Below, piece after piece: positions 35,048 to 44,356 of a stretch of DNA of 64,000 bases. The DNA comes from Bacteroidota bacterium (GTDB lineage Bacteria > Bacteroidota > Bacteroidia > Bacteroidales > UBA12077). Positions within the stretch are counted from its first letter, which is position 1, and the number at the start of each line of letters is the position of its first letter. The notes beneath the pieces are model-generated. The model was not told the origin of the DNA. It saw only the letters and a list, made by a program, of their open reading frames with translations, and did not search any database. The DNA is taken from contig JAHLLG010000002.1 of NCBI GenBank assembly GCA_020444275.1, positions 1,165,991 through 1,229,990 on the forward strand, in the 5' to 3' direction. Both the position numbers and the translations under genes were made by a program.

Positions 35048-35506
35048 ATGAAAAAGATTTTTCAAGCAATTAGTATTCTAGCATTAATTTTACTACTCGG
35101 GTCGTGCAAAACAACAACGAATAAGGAGGAATCTGCTGATAATAAATCGGGCAAAGCAGAAGAAAAAATCGATTTATCAACTCAAGAGGCCTATGAAAAC
35201 TTTTTAGACGATTGGGGAATTCAAATACCCGAAAATGCAACGTTTAATGAATTGAAACAGACTGCCGACGGAAATTACAAATTGATATACTCTGTTGAAC
35301 CTTTTGATAATATACAAGATTCGTTGCAGACATATTACGAAAATATGTTTGATGATATTTTGTTGGAAAAAGGCTGGGTAAAACCCAAAGCTGGCTGGGA
35401 CCCACATGGCACAATGTATAAAAAAGATGACGTTTATTTCAAGTTTTTTATACTGGTTTCTAAAAAACATGATATATATGAATTAGCCTTTAAATACGGT
35501 CAATAA
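35048..35506 (+). CDS. uncharacterised lipoprotein
   Basis: A 152-residue lipoprotein (lipobox LLLGSCK) with a low-complexity linker of Thr, Glu and Lys (about 20-50). The globular part starts QEAYENFLDDWGIQIPENATFNEL and ends in FILVSKKHDIYELAFKYG. I do not recognise a family. An AGGAGG-like purine stretch lies just before the ATG, rare in this window. It is followed after 67 bases by another exported protein gene on the same strand. Confidence 0.7.
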   Translation: MKKIFQAISILALILLLGSCKTTTNKEESADNKSGKAEEKIDLSTQEAYENFLDDWGIQIPENATFNELKQTADGNYKLIYSVEPFDNIQDSLQTYYENMFDDILLEKGWVKPKAGWDPHGTMYKKDDVYFKFFILVSKKHDIYELAFKYGQ

Positions 35507-35573
35507 TTAACTATAATTAATCCATTCGGGTAAAATATCGATAATACATATTTTACTCTTTTTATCAGACACC

Positions 35574-36530
35574 ATGAAAAAAATAATTCATTCATTGCTA
35601 TTCATAATTTTAACGAATTGCGCATACTCACAAATGGAGGTTGTAGACACTGTTTTGTTAGCCTTTAAAAATGATCAGTTCTGGAGTTCATCTTCTGAAC
35701 TCGAACAGGATATTTATAAGGATTTTGGCAAATATGGATCAATAAACGTATCCGATTCTGATCCGGCTACCTGCTGGGCAGAAGGTTCCGAATCCGATGG
35801 TATTGGAGAATACCTACTGACTGTAATTCCGGAGAACATTACAAAACTAAGAATCAGAAACGGTTATCAGAAAAGTGAAAATATCTTTAAAGCTAACAAC
35901 AGACCTAAAACCATAGAGTTTACAATTCTTGCATCGTATGAATTAAGTGGTTATGTAACCGAAACACATACCGGGTTTTGTATTAGCGAACCATTGTATA
36001 CTTCGACAGTTACATTAAAAGATCAGTTTGGTTACCAAGATGTGAACACAGGTATTCACTGGCCGGATATTTATGAGCAGCTTTCTCATGATAATACATT
36101 CAATAAAGACCGTTTTGTGTTAAAAATTAAGATCTTAGATATATATAAAGGATCTAAATGGGATGATACCTGCATATCTGATATAAACATTATTCCGAGT
36201 CCTTATTTTAGCCTGACTAAAGACGAACAAGGTTTTATCAAGGTTACTGATTTTAAAACAGATACTTTATTCTACAATCCTGAAAGTCTTTTTCAAATTC
36301 TTGAGATAAGTAATGATTCACAATGGATTATTTTTATTGAGATGCCTTATGAAATTGAAAATTCCAGAGTAGAAAATATTTATAGATTATATAGCATTGA
36401 AAAAGAAGAATTTATTGAGCTGAACAACGTAAATGCAATGTATGGATTCATTAAGGAAGATAATAAACTTTACATAGAAGGACTAGACAACCAATTGAAT
36501 ATGATAACGATTTGCCTGGAAGACTTATAA
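35574..36530 (+). CDS. exported protein with NADase-type glycan-binding domain
   Basis: A 318-residue protein with a signal peptide (IIHSLLFIILTNCAYSQ). The stretch SINVSDSDPATCWAEGSESDGIGEYLLTV, then ITKLRIRNGYQKSENIFKANNRPKTIEF, is the discoidin-like 'NADase-type glycan-binding domain' pattern (Asp-x-x-Pro-Ala-Thr-x-Trp, Gly-x-Gly-Glu, Asn-Gly-Tyr, Asn-Asn-Arg). The last 110 residues (after FSLTKDEQGFIKV) are beta-rich and not recognised. No catalytic NADase part is seen. The gene is closed by a strong terminator 8 bases after its stop. Confidence 0.7.
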   Translation: MKKIIHSLLFIILTNCAYSQMEVVDTVLLAFKNDQFWSSSSELEQDIYKDFGKYGSINVSDSDPATCWAEGSESDGIGEYLLTVIPENITKLRIRNGYQKSENIFKANNRPKTIEFTILASYELSGYVTETHTGFCISEPLYTSTVTLKDQFGYQDVNTGIHWPDIYEQLSHDNTFNKDRFVLKIKILDIYKGSKWDDTCISDINIIPSPYFSLTKDEQGFIKVTDFKTDTLFYNPESLFQILEISNDSQWIIFIEMPYEIENSRVENIYRLYSIEKEEFIELNNVNAMYGFIKEDNKLYIEGLDNQLNMITICLEDL

Positions 36531-36538
36531 TGAATAAC

Positions 36539-36572
36539 CCTAGCAGGATTTAAATCCTGCTAGGTTTTTTTT
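36539..36572 (+). terminator. terminator after the glycan-binding-domain gene
   Basis: A perfect palindrome with 13-base arms (CCTAGCAGGATTT and its reverse complement) followed by eight T residues. It also sits at the end of the convergent permease gene (stop at 36580). Confidence 0.9.
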
Positions 36573-36579
36573 CCTATTC

Positions 36580-38931
36580 TTATTCATATCTGATCGCATC
36601 CACCGGATTCATTCGCGCAGCTTTAATTGCCTGAAACGAAATGGTTAACCAGGCTATAAAGAGACTTATTGCACTTGCCAAAATAAAATATGCCCAGTTT
36701 ATATCAACCCTGTATGGATAATTCTGCAACCAATTTTTCATAACCAGGTATGCAGCCGGCCATGCAACAATGTTGGTTATTAAAACCCATTTAATAATAT
36801 CGTGATTAAGTTTATTTACAATATTTTTTACCGATGCACCAAACGTTTTTCGAATCCCAATTTCTTTAAATCGTCTGGAAACTGTATAAGAGGTTAAAGC
36901 AAATAAACCTAAGATTGATAAAATGATAGCGATTCCTGAACCGAAAAATATCATTGAATAGAGTCTCTCCTCTCCTCTGTACATATCGCTAAACATATCT
37001 TCTAAAAAGAAATAATTCCAATAATAATCGGGATCATATTTCATCAGAATTTTTTGAATATATTGCACTGTACCTACCCTGTCCTCTCGGTCAATACGAA
37101 TAACATAATTATTAAAATTATCGGCATAATTTGAGAGATATAATGGTCCAATTTTTCTGGCAATTGAACTATAATGATAATCTTTCATAACTCCTATAAT
37201 AACCGACTCATGATTAGTAACAACCTCTAAACCAATAGGATTTTCGACATTTAACAGTTTAGCAGCCGTTTCATTAATTATAATCGATTGATTGTCGTCA
37301 AAATCGGGATTAAACGATCGTCCTTTTACCAACTCTATCTGCATTGTTTCGAGATAGTGGTCTTGCACCCGGTTTTCTTCAATTCCAATTGCCTTTTTTG
37401 GATCATCGGTCTTTTTTCGTATAGCCTGTCCGCTTCTGCCTATACCCGGGTAACTCTGAGCCCCGCTAACATTTTGAATATGATGATAAGCAAGCAACTC
37501 ATTCCTGATATTATCATAATTTTGATTTAACTTTTCGGTTACCTCTCGAAGAACAATTAGATTTTCTTCATTAAACCCCAGTTCTTTACTTTTAAGAAAA
37601 TGAATCTGCGAATTGAATATAAGAATCGATATAATTAAAAAAGTAGAGATCGAAAACTGGATTATTACCAATACTATTTTTAAGAGATTAGAATTACCAT
37701 TAGCACTTAAAATACCTTTTATCACTTTTAAAGGACTATACCGGGCCATTATAAATGAAGGATAAATCCCGGAAAAAATACCTAAAACTATAGCCACAAG
37801 AAAAAATAATATAAAAATGCTGAAACTACTTTGTTTAAGTAGAGATAATTCCATGTATAGTTTATCATTAACGAGATAAACTAAGAACTCGGCAAACACA
37901 AAACTTATTAATAAGGCAATAATTGTTAAAATAATAGATTCAGCTAGAAACTGTCTTCTTATTCTATTTTTATCAGCACCTACTATTTTTCTAATACCAA
38001 CTTCTTTGTTCCGGTATTCCGATCGAGAAGTTAATAAGTTAACATAATTTATAATGGCAATTAGTAATATAATACCCGCTAAGAATCCAAATATGTATAA
38101 GTTTCTGAGCGATCCTGTTCTACCTACTTCGTATCTTAAGTTACTACGTAAATAGAGATCCTTTAATGGCTGCACAGGGCTAATTGCAGCACTTGCCCAC
38201 TGCGAATAACGGTCTAACAAAATTTTATTTGACACTTCCCTAATCTTATGCTCAGTGGTTTTATCTAAAGATACACGAGTTTTAAAAAAAGTATATACAT
38301 CTCTGCTTAAATAACTTGTTAAAGGAGGCATAAATTCGAAGTTTGCCAGTAACTCAAAGTTAATTATTGATTTTTCAGGATCTTGCATAACCCATCCAAC
38401 TTCAACATCAAATCCTTCAAACCTTATCATCTCGCCGATGGGATCTTGTTCTTTAAATATCTTTCTGGCGAGTGACTCTGTAATTGCCACTTTCGTTGGT
38501 GATTTAAGAAATGTTTCCGGATCGCCTTGCAGTATCTCAAAAGAAAACACATCTAATAACAACGAGTCAGTAATTAAACATTGTATCCGTGGATAATATT
38601 CATTATTAACCTTTATTAATGATCTGTCGAACCACCTTAAAAAACGAGTAGCTGATTGTACTTCCGGAATCTGCTCTACCAATGCAGGCGCCACTTCATA
38701 AAGTGTTGCGGCAGAAGAGTCTGTTTTTGATTCTGTATGAAATCCGCCACCAATCCGGTAAATTTTATCCGCATCATCAAATCCTTTATTCATACCAGTT
38801 TCATTAAGAATATAAAGGAATGCAACAATACTGCAGGCTAAACCAATACTTAGTCCGAATATGTTAACGGCTGAGTAAACAGGCTTCTTGGTTGTATTTC
38901 TAAAAAATATTTTTAAATAATTTCGTAACAT
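36580..38931 (-). CDS. FtsX/MacB-like ABC transporter permease (second copy)
   Basis: A 783-residue protein with two FtsX-like halves. The N-terminal membrane segment (YSAVNIFGLSIGLACSIVAFLYIL) is followed by a MacB periplasmic core domain (about 45-250) and a three-helix FtsX block (LYIFGFLAGIILLIAIINYVNLLTSRSEYRNKEVGIRKIVGADKNRI). A second periplasmic domain (about 430-650) and a second block (FFGSGIAIILSILGLFALTSYTVSRRFKEIGIRKTFGAS) follow, ending in AARMNPVDAIRYE. These proteins work as mechanotransmission permeases for lipoprotein, peptide or drug export and need a separate ATPase, which is not in this window. It follows its paralogue by 11 bases; the two are aligned end to end and arose by tandem duplication. 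Confidence 0.88.
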   Translation of the reverse strand: MLRNYLKIFFRNTTKKPVYSAVNIFGLSIGLACSIVAFLYILNETGMNKGFDDADKIYRIGGGFHTESKTDSSAATLYEVAPALVEQIPEVQSATRFLRWFDRSLIKVNNEYYPRIQCLITDSLLLDVFSFEILQGDPETFLKSPTKVAITESLARKIFKEQDPIGEMIRFEGFDVEVGWVMQDPEKSIINFELLANFEFMPPLTSYLSRDVYTFFKTRVSLDKTTEHKIREVSNKILLDRYSQWASAAISPVQPLKDLYLRSNLRYEVGRTGSLRNLYIFGFLAGIILLIAIINYVNLLTSRSEYRNKEVGIRKIVGADKNRIRRQFLAESIILTIIALLISFVFAEFLVYLVNDKLYMELSLLKQSSFSIFILFFLVAIVLGIFSGIYPSFIMARYSPLKVIKGILSANGNSNLLKIVLVIIQFSISTFLIISILIFNSQIHFLKSKELGFNEENLIVLREVTEKLNQNYDNIRNELLAYHHIQNVSGAQSYPGIGRSGQAIRKKTDDPKKAIGIEENRVQDHYLETMQIELVKGRSFNPDFDDNQSIIINETAAKLLNVENPIGLEVVTNHESVIIGVMKDYHYSSIARKIGPLYLSNYADNFNNYVIRIDREDRVGTVQYIQKILMKYDPDYYWNYFFLEDMFSDMYRGEERLYSMIFFGSGIAIILSILGLFALTSYTVSRRFKEIGIRKTFGASVKNIVNKLNHDIIKWVLITNIVAWPAAYLVMKNWLQNYPYRVDINWAYFILASAISLFIAWLTISFQAIKAARMNPVDAIRYE

Positions 38932-38942
38932 AACTAGTAAAT

Positions 38943-41294
38943 TTATTCGTATCTAATGGCATCTACCGGATTCATTCTTGCAGCTTTGTATGCCTGAAAC
39001 GAAATGGTAAGAAAAGCAATAACCAAACTTATTACACTTGCCAGTACAAAATGCAACCAGTTCAAATCAACTCTATAAGGATAATTCTGTAACCAATTGT
39101 TCATAATAAAGTATGCAGCTGGCCATGCAATTATATTGGTTAAAAGCACCCAACGAATAATATCTCTGTTAAGTTTGCCGATTATATTGGTAATTGAAGC
39201 ACCAAATGTTTTACGAATGCCAATTTCTTTATACTTTTTGGTTACCGTATATGATGTAAGTGCAAATAAACCTAAAATAGAAAGTATGAGTGCAATTCCA
39301 GATCCCCAGAATATCATGGAAAATAGTCGTTCTTCTGCTCTGTATTGATTAGAGAACATATCATCGATAAAAAAGTAGTTCCAATAATAGTTTGGATCAT
39401 ACTTCTGTATTAATTCTTTAACATATTGAAGAGTTGCTAATTTATCCTCCGGATCAATACGAATCTCCATATACTTAATATAATCACTATAGTTCGATAA
39501 ATAAAGCGGTCCTAGTTCTCTTGTTGTAGGTGTAAAATGATAATCCTTAACCACTCCAATAATAACAGCTTCCTTTGTAGTAAAAACTTCTAAACCAACC
39601 GGATCATCAACCTTTAACAACTTGGCCCCTGTTTCGTTTATAAGGATTGATCTTGAATCATCAAATTCAGGATCAAAAGATCTGCCTTTAATAACCTCTA
39701 TACCCATGGTTTCGATAAAATGATCCTGTACTCTGTTTTCTGAAATAAATGACACTTTATCCGGATCATCTGTCTTCTTGCGAATCGCCTGTCCGCTTCT
39801 GCCTTCTCCGGGAATGCTCTGCGATGCACTTACATTTTTAATCTTATGGTAAGTTAGCAGATCGTTGCGGATACTTTCATAACTTTCCTGAATTTGTTCT
39901 GTACAATTAGGTAAAATCAATAAGTTTTTATCATTAAATCCTAATTCTTTATTTTTTAGATATTTAATTTGGGAGTTAAACGTAAATATGGATATGATTA
40001 AGAGTGTTGAAATGGAAAACTGAATAATAACCAGTACAATTTTTAAAAAGTTAGAATTACCTTCTGCATCAAAAATTCCCTTTATAACCTTTAACGGACT
40101 ATACCCTGCCATTACAAATGATGGATATATTCCGGAAATGATACCAATAAAAATAGTTATTACTATATATGCTAAGAATAACCATATATTGCTTTGTCCA
40201 AATAAAGACAAGTCTATGTTAAGCTTCGCGTTTACCAAATAAATAATAAACTCAGCTATTACAAAACCAATAATTAAAGCTAAAAAGGATAAGATGACCG
40301 ATTCGCCCAAAAACTGAAATCGCAGTTTTCTTTTATCGGCTCCTGCAACCTTGCGTATACCTACCTCTTTGTTTCTGTATTCTGATCTCGACGTTAATAA
40401 ATTCACATAATTAATTACAGCAATTACCAAAATAATAAATGCTAAAAACCCGAAAATATAGATTGTCCGCAGCGAACCTTCCTTTCCCATCTCATCTTTT
40501 AAATTGCTTTTTAGATATAATTCTTCGAACGGTTGTATCGGGCTATTAGTTTTGTTAGTCCACTGACTAAACATATCGAGAATAATTTTATCAGAGACTT
40601 TTCTTATTTTGGATTCTACTTCTGGCGTAAGTTTTTTCGAAGTCTTAAAAAACGTACTAACATCTAATCTTAAATACTCCTTAAATGGAGATTTAAAATC
40701 CAAATTAGCTAATAAGTCAAACTCGATAATCGAATTAGGAGGGTCTTTCATTATCCAAGCTACCTCAAGATCAACATCCTGAAAATTAATGATCTGATGC
40801 ATTGGATCCTGCTCCTTAAATACCTTCTTAGCTAACGATTCGGTAATTGCAATTTGGGTTGGCGATTTTAGAAAATTCTCACGATCTCCTCGTACTATTT
40901 CAAATGAAAAAACATCCAGTAATGCTGAATCGGCTATAATGCTTTTTACGTTTGGATAAAACTCCTGGTTCACCTTAATTAATGAGTTCCTATACCAGGT
41001 TACCATTCGTGTAGCTGCTTCAATTTCAGGGACGCGCTCTTTAATTGTTGGTGCTACCTGTGGTAAAGTTCGTGCCATAGAATCGTTAAGCATTTCGCTT
41101 TCTATACCGGCTCCTATCCTGTAAATTCGTTCAGAACCATCAAAACATTTGTTATAATTTACCTCGTTCAAAATGTAAAGGAAAGCAACTAAACTACAGG
41201 CTATTCCTATCGATAAACCAATAATATTTATGGCCGAATAGAATGGATTCTTAATGGTATTTCTAAAAAAAACTTTCAAATAATTCGATAACAT
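38943..41294 (-). CDS. FtsX/MacB-like ABC transporter permease (first copy)
   Basis: A 783-residue paralogue of the next gene with the same architecture and length: NIIGLSIGIACSLVAFLYIL, periplasmic MacB domain, IYIFGFLAFIILVIAVINYVNLLTSRSEYRNKEVGIRKVAGADK, second periplasmic domain with NASQSIPGEGRSGQAIRKKTDD-like stretch, IFWGSGIALILSILGLFALTSYTVTKKYKEIGIRKTFGAS and NPVDAIRYE. The upstream region holds a sigma-54-like promoter and an inverted repeat, and the divergent genes encode an NtrC-type activator and its kinase, so expression is probably under their control. No ATPase gene adjoins. Cargo unknown. Confidence 0.88.
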   Translation of the reverse strand: MLSNYLKVFFRNTIKNPFYSAINIIGLSIGIACSLVAFLYILNEVNYNKCFDGSERIYRIGAGIESEMLNDSMARTLPQVAPTIKERVPEIEAATRMVTWYRNSLIKVNQEFYPNVKSIIADSALLDVFSFEIVRGDRENFLKSPTQIAITESLAKKVFKEQDPMHQIINFQDVDLEVAWIMKDPPNSIIEFDLLANLDFKSPFKEYLRLDVSTFFKTSKKLTPEVESKIRKVSDKIILDMFSQWTNKTNSPIQPFEELYLKSNLKDEMGKEGSLRTIYIFGFLAFIILVIAVINYVNLLTSRSEYRNKEVGIRKVAGADKRKLRFQFLGESVILSFLALIIGFVIAEFIIYLVNAKLNIDLSLFGQSNIWLFLAYIVITIFIGIISGIYPSFVMAGYSPLKVIKGIFDAEGNSNFLKIVLVIIQFSISTLLIISIFTFNSQIKYLKNKELGFNDKNLLILPNCTEQIQESYESIRNDLLTYHKIKNVSASQSIPGEGRSGQAIRKKTDDPDKVSFISENRVQDHFIETMGIEVIKGRSFDPEFDDSRSILINETGAKLLKVDDPVGLEVFTTKEAVIIGVVKDYHFTPTTRELGPLYLSNYSDYIKYMEIRIDPEDKLATLQYVKELIQKYDPNYYWNYFFIDDMFSNQYRAEERLFSMIFWGSGIALILSILGLFALTSYTVTKKYKEIGIRKTFGASITNIIGKLNRDIIRWVLLTNIIAWPAAYFIMNNWLQNYPYRVDLNWLHFVLASVISLVIAFLTISFQAYKAARMNPVDAIRYE

Positions 41295-41338
41295 GATACT
41301 ATAAATTTAATTTTTTATTTAACATTTTACTCATGTTA

Positions 41339-41354
41339 TACAACGCACATACCA
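41339..41354 (-). promoter_or_regulatory. candidate sigma-54 promoter for the permease pair
   Basis: On the minus strand TGGTATGTGCGTTGTA matches the -24/-12 form TGGYAYR-N4-TTGYA with GG and GT ten bases apart (the usual -12 dinucleotide is GC). It ends 44 bases upstream of the ATG at 41294. The divergent gene encodes a sigma-54 activator, which raises the prior. Confidence 0.55.
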
Positions 41355-41414
41355 TACTTTTTAACGATCTGATTATTTGCGCTTTGTGTCATGATCTGAC
41401 ATTTTTAAAAAGTA

Positions 41415-41439
41415 AAAGTGTTAAGAAACTTAACACTTT
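41415..41439. promoter_or_regulatory. 11-3-11 inverted repeat, candidate enhancer site for the NtrC-type regulator
   Basis: AAAGTGTTAAG, AAA, CTTAACACTTT is a perfect inverted repeat. It lies about 75 bases upstream of the sigma-54-like promoter and about 40 bases upstream of the regulator's own start, where an activator dimer could control both directions. Confidence 0.6.
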
Positions 41440-41463
41440 CTGTTTAGGAACTGAACAAATATG

Positions 41464-41471
41464 TATCTTTG
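41464..41471 (+). promoter_or_regulatory. Bacteroidota-type -7 element (TAnnTTTG) before the regulator gene
   Basis: TATCTTTG matches the -7 consensus of the Bacteroidota housekeeping sigma factor. It ends 7 bases before the ATG at 41479, so the transcript would have almost no leader. A clear -33 TTTG was not found. Confidence 0.45.
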
Positions 41472-41478
41472 ATTTATC

Positions 41479-42849
41479 ATGGCAATCATACAATCAAATA
41501 TATTAATTATAGATGACAATAAAGAAATACGAGAATCTCTCGAACTTTTTCTTCGGCGACATTTCTCGAATATCAAAACTTTATCATCACCTAAAACGCT
41601 AATTAGCACTTTAAACCAGGAAGATTTCGATGTCATATTACTGGATATGAATTTCTTACCAGGCAAACATTCCGGTAACGAAGGAATGTTCTGGTTACGC
41701 GAAATTCTTAACTTTGATCGTGAGGCAATTGTAATACTTATTACTGCATATGGAAAAGTTAATATTGCTGTTGAAGCTATTAAAGAAGGTGCTTTTAATT
41801 TTATATTAAAACCCTGGGATAACAATAAGCTACTTTCTTCCATAAAAGCAGGAATTAAACTCAGAAAATCGCAACAGGAGGTAGAAAAATTAAAGGTGCA
41901 AAAAAAAGCCTTAAACAGTATAATTGATCAAAACTTTAGCTATCTAAAAGGACTTTCACCTGAAATACGCCAAGTAGATGAACTCATAGACAAGGTAGCA
42001 GAAACTGATGCCAATATTTTGATTCTTGGTGAAAACGGAACCGGAAAAGAATTTGTAGCCAGGCAAATACATAAAAAGTCAAAACGAAATGACCAGGTAT
42101 TTATGTCGGTTGACCTGTCGGCCCTAACGGAAACTTTATTCGAAAGTGAATTGTTTGGTTATACCAAAGGTGCGTTTACCGATGCTAAGGAAGATAAACA
42201 GGGAAAAATAGAGGCTGCGCATGGTGGCACTTTATTTCTGGATGAAATCGGGAACTTATCCATGCACTTGCAATCGAAACTATTAACTGTATTACAAACA
42301 AAAAGTATAACACGGATTGGCTCAAATAAACCAATACCGGTTGATTTCAGGTTGATTTGCGCGACCAATAAACCTTTGCATACTTTAATTTCCGAAAATC
42401 AATTTCGGGAAGACCTGTTGTTCAGAATTAATACTGTTGAAATAGAGGTGCCTCCGCTTCGAAAAAGAAAAAAGGATTTAACTATTTTCTCTAACTATTT
42501 TTTAGATATCTATTCGAAAAAATATGGTAAAGGGAAGTTAGAATTGAGTAAATCAGCAAATCAAAAGCTTGAGAACTATTCGTGGCCGGGAAATATTCGT
42601 GAACTAAAACATGCCATGGAAAGAGCTGTTATTCTTACAACAAAGAATACGCTCACACCCGATGACTTTGCCTTTACTGATCTATCATCAAATACTGCAC
42701 ATCATGACACATTAAATTTGGATGAGCTTGAAAAGCTAGCCATACAAAAGGCTATTAAAAAATCTGAAGGAAATATGTCAAAAGCAGCGGACTTATTAGG
42801 AATATCAAGAACCACACTTTATGCTAAAATATCAAAGTATGGGATTTAA
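41479..42849 (+). CDS. sigma-54-dependent response regulator, NtrC family
   Basis: A 456-residue activator. Receiver domain: NILIIDDNKEIRESLELFL with Asp12/Asp13, phospho-acceptor Asp56 in DVILLDMNFL, and switch Thr/Lys in LITAYGKVN and FILKPWD. AAA+ domain: LILGENGTGKEFVARQIH (Walker A), FGYTKGAFTDAKEDKQGKIEAAHGGTLFLDEIGN (sigma-54 contact loop, GAFTDA instead of the usual GAFTGA, then Walker B) and FREDLLFRINTVEIEVPPLRKR. The C-terminal Fis-type helix-turn-helix is AIQKAIKKSEGNMSKAADLLGISRTTLYAKISKYGI. It overlaps the histidine kinase gene by 29 bases and is divergent from two permease genes with a sigma-54-like promoter, its probable targets. Confidence 0.93.
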   Translation: MAIIQSNILIIDDNKEIRESLELFLRRHFSNIKTLSSPKTLISTLNQEDFDVILLDMNFLPGKHSGNEGMFWLREILNFDREAIVILITAYGKVNIAVEAIKEGAFNFILKPWDNNKLLSSIKAGIKLRKSQQEVEKLKVQKKALNSIIDQNFSYLKGLSPEIRQVDELIDKVAETDANILILGENGTGKEFVARQIHKKSKRNDQVFMSVDLSALTETLFESELFGYTKGAFTDAKEDKQGKIEAAHGGTLFLDEIGNLSMHLQSKLLTVLQTKSITRIGSNKPIPVDFRLICATNKPLHTLISENQFREDLLFRINTVEIEVPPLRKRKKDLTIFSNYFLDIYSKKYGKGKLELSKSANQKLENYSWPGNIRELKHAMERAVILTTKNTLTPDDFAFTDLSSNTAHHDTLNLDELEKLAIQKAIKKSEGNMSKAADLLGISRTTLYAKISKYGI

Positions 42850-44188
42850 CCGATATGTTTTAAATATAGTTATCCGCTCAGTTCTTTTAGCCGCTACAGC
42901 TTTACTAATGGCTTTTCTTGCCTTTAAACCAGATTGGTTTTTTACATTTCTTTTCATCGGTATCTTATTTATTCTTCAGATAGTATTATTAACCCGTTAT
43001 GCAAGTAAGGTAAACAGGTTTCTATCTAATTTTTTAATTCACCTGAAAGAAGAAAATACCAGTTTAAATCTTACCAACAACTCTATTGATCAGCTGTTTG
43101 GAGGATTAACCAACGAACTTAAAAATATAAATGAAGAGTTTAAAAGAATTGAAAGTGAAATAACAAAAGAACAAAACCTGTTACAACTTGTTTTAAACCA
43201 GGTAGGAACAGGAATTCTATTAATCGATAACGAAAATAGAATCCGAATAGCTAATAAGGCTTTACATTCAATATTTGGTCTTTCGAATATCAACAGTGCT
43301 GTTCTGCAAAAAGAGATCTTACCTGCATTCAAAAACATTGGAACAATCAGACCTGGTGAACAATCCATAGAGATTCTTCGGATAAATAATCTAACCCGAA
43401 AAATATTAGTTTCACTTTCAGAAATTAAAGAACATAAAAATTACTTAAGACTCTATACATTTCACGATATCGACCGTGAAATTACAGATTATGAACTACA
43501 ATCATGGAGTGGCTTAATAAAAGTATTATCGCATGAAATCATGAATACCGTAACTCCGGTGAGCACGGTTACTGATACCATAAGAGATTGCCTTACGATA
43601 GAAAATCGCTCGAAGGAATTATCTGAAATCAACGAAAAAGATCTTGCTGATTCAATTAAAGGAGTTACTCTTATTGAAAATAGAATCAAGAATTTATCAG
43701 ATGTAATCGATAAGTTAAGACAATTTTCAGATATTACTAATCCATCAACTGAAAAAATTGCTATCTACCCCTTTTTAAAGGATATCGTTGATATTTATAC
43801 AGTTCATCATCCGAAGGTAAAGTTTGAACTTGTTATCAATAATCATAATCTTATGTTTGAATTTGACAGCAAGCTTATTGAACTGGCAGTTAATAACATC
43901 ATAAAAAACTCCATTGAGGCTACTTTAAGTCAAAAACGACCACATATAACCATTCGCGCCTATTCTCTAAAAAAACAAGTCATAATTGAATGCGTAGATA
44001 ACGGCACCGGAATAGATCAAAGCATCCAAAAGAAAATATTTCTACCATTTTATACTACAAAAGAACACGGAAGCGGAATTGGCTTGTCATTGGCGCAGCA
44101 TATTATGTATGCACATAAAGGAAACGTTGAGATATCTTCTGAGCCTGGCAAAACAACGTTAAAACTGATTTTTAAATTAGTCAAATAA
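42821..44188 (+). CDS. membrane sensor histidine kinase, partner of the NtrC-type regulator
   Basis: A 455-residue kinase. Two transmembrane helices near the N-terminus (IVIRSVLLAATALLMAFLAF and WFFTFLFIGILFILQIVLL, about 15-60) with almost no periplasmic loop, then a HAMP-like/coiled segment, a PAS domain (LVLNQVGTGILLIDNENRIRIANKALHSIFG, about 125-215), the H-box (SGLIKVLSHEIMNTVTPVSTVTDTI) and an ATPase domain with N-box NNIIKNSIEATL, G1 ECVDNGTGID and G2 TKEHGSGIGLSLAQHI. Its start overlaps the regulator gene; a second in-frame ATG at 42839 is possible. The short loop suggests that it senses the membrane or the permeases rather than a periplasmic ligand. Confidence 0.9.
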   Translation: MLKYQSMGFNRYVLNIVIRSVLLAATALLMAFLAFKPDWFFTFLFIGILFILQIVLLTRYASKVNRFLSNFLIHLKEENTSLNLTNNSIDQLFGGLTNELKNINEEFKRIESEITKEQNLLQLVLNQVGTGILLIDNENRIRIANKALHSIFGLSNINSAVLQKEILPAFKNIGTIRPGEQSIEILRINNLTRKILVSLSEIKEHKNYLRLYTFHDIDREITDYELQSWSGLIKVLSHEIMNTVTPVSTVTDTIRDCLTIENRSKELSEINEKDLADSIKGVTLIENRIKNLSDVIDKLRQFSDITNPSTEKIAIYPFLKDIVDIYTVHHPKVKFELVINNHNLMFEFDSKLIELAVNNIIKNSIEATLSQKRPHITIRAYSLKKQVIIECVDNGTGIDQSIQKKIFLPFYTTKEHGSGIGLSLAQHIMYAHKGNVEISSEPGKTTLKLIFKLVK

Positions 44189-44197
44189 TGAATAAAT

Positions 44198-44292
44198 AAT
44201 GGGCTAAAGCCCTGATAAAATCATGAATTTGAAACCCCAGCCTAAAGGCTTAGGCTATGAAGATCTAAAGACTCTGGCTGGTTTCAATTAAA
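44198..44292 (+). repeat. REP-like hairpin cluster
   Basis: Three nested inverted repeats: GGGCTAAAGCCC at 44201-44212; AGCCTAAAGGCTTAGGCT at about 44241; and an outer pair TTGAAACCCCAGCC ... GGCTGGTTTCAA enclosing it. The mix of small palindromes with an outer imperfect pair looks like a dispersed intergenic repeat family and could also end transcription of the kinase gene. Confidence 0.5.
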
Positions 44293-44300
44293 TAATACCA

Positions 44301-44308
44301 TATCTTTG
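44301..44308 (+). promoter_or_regulatory. Bacteroidota-type -7 element before the RsmI-like gene
   Basis: TATCTTTG fits TAnnTTTG and lies 49 bases before the ATG at 44357, a normal leader length. No clear -33 element was assigned. Confidence 0.45.
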
Positions 44309-44356
44309 TAAAAAGAAGTACCTTAAAAATTGTCTTTACTAAAACCAAATTCAAAA

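Noticed and set aside
41430-41843. 137-codon minus-strand frame
   Set aside because: Antisense to the receiver domain of the NtrC-type regulator and covers the regulatory palindrome; no family match.
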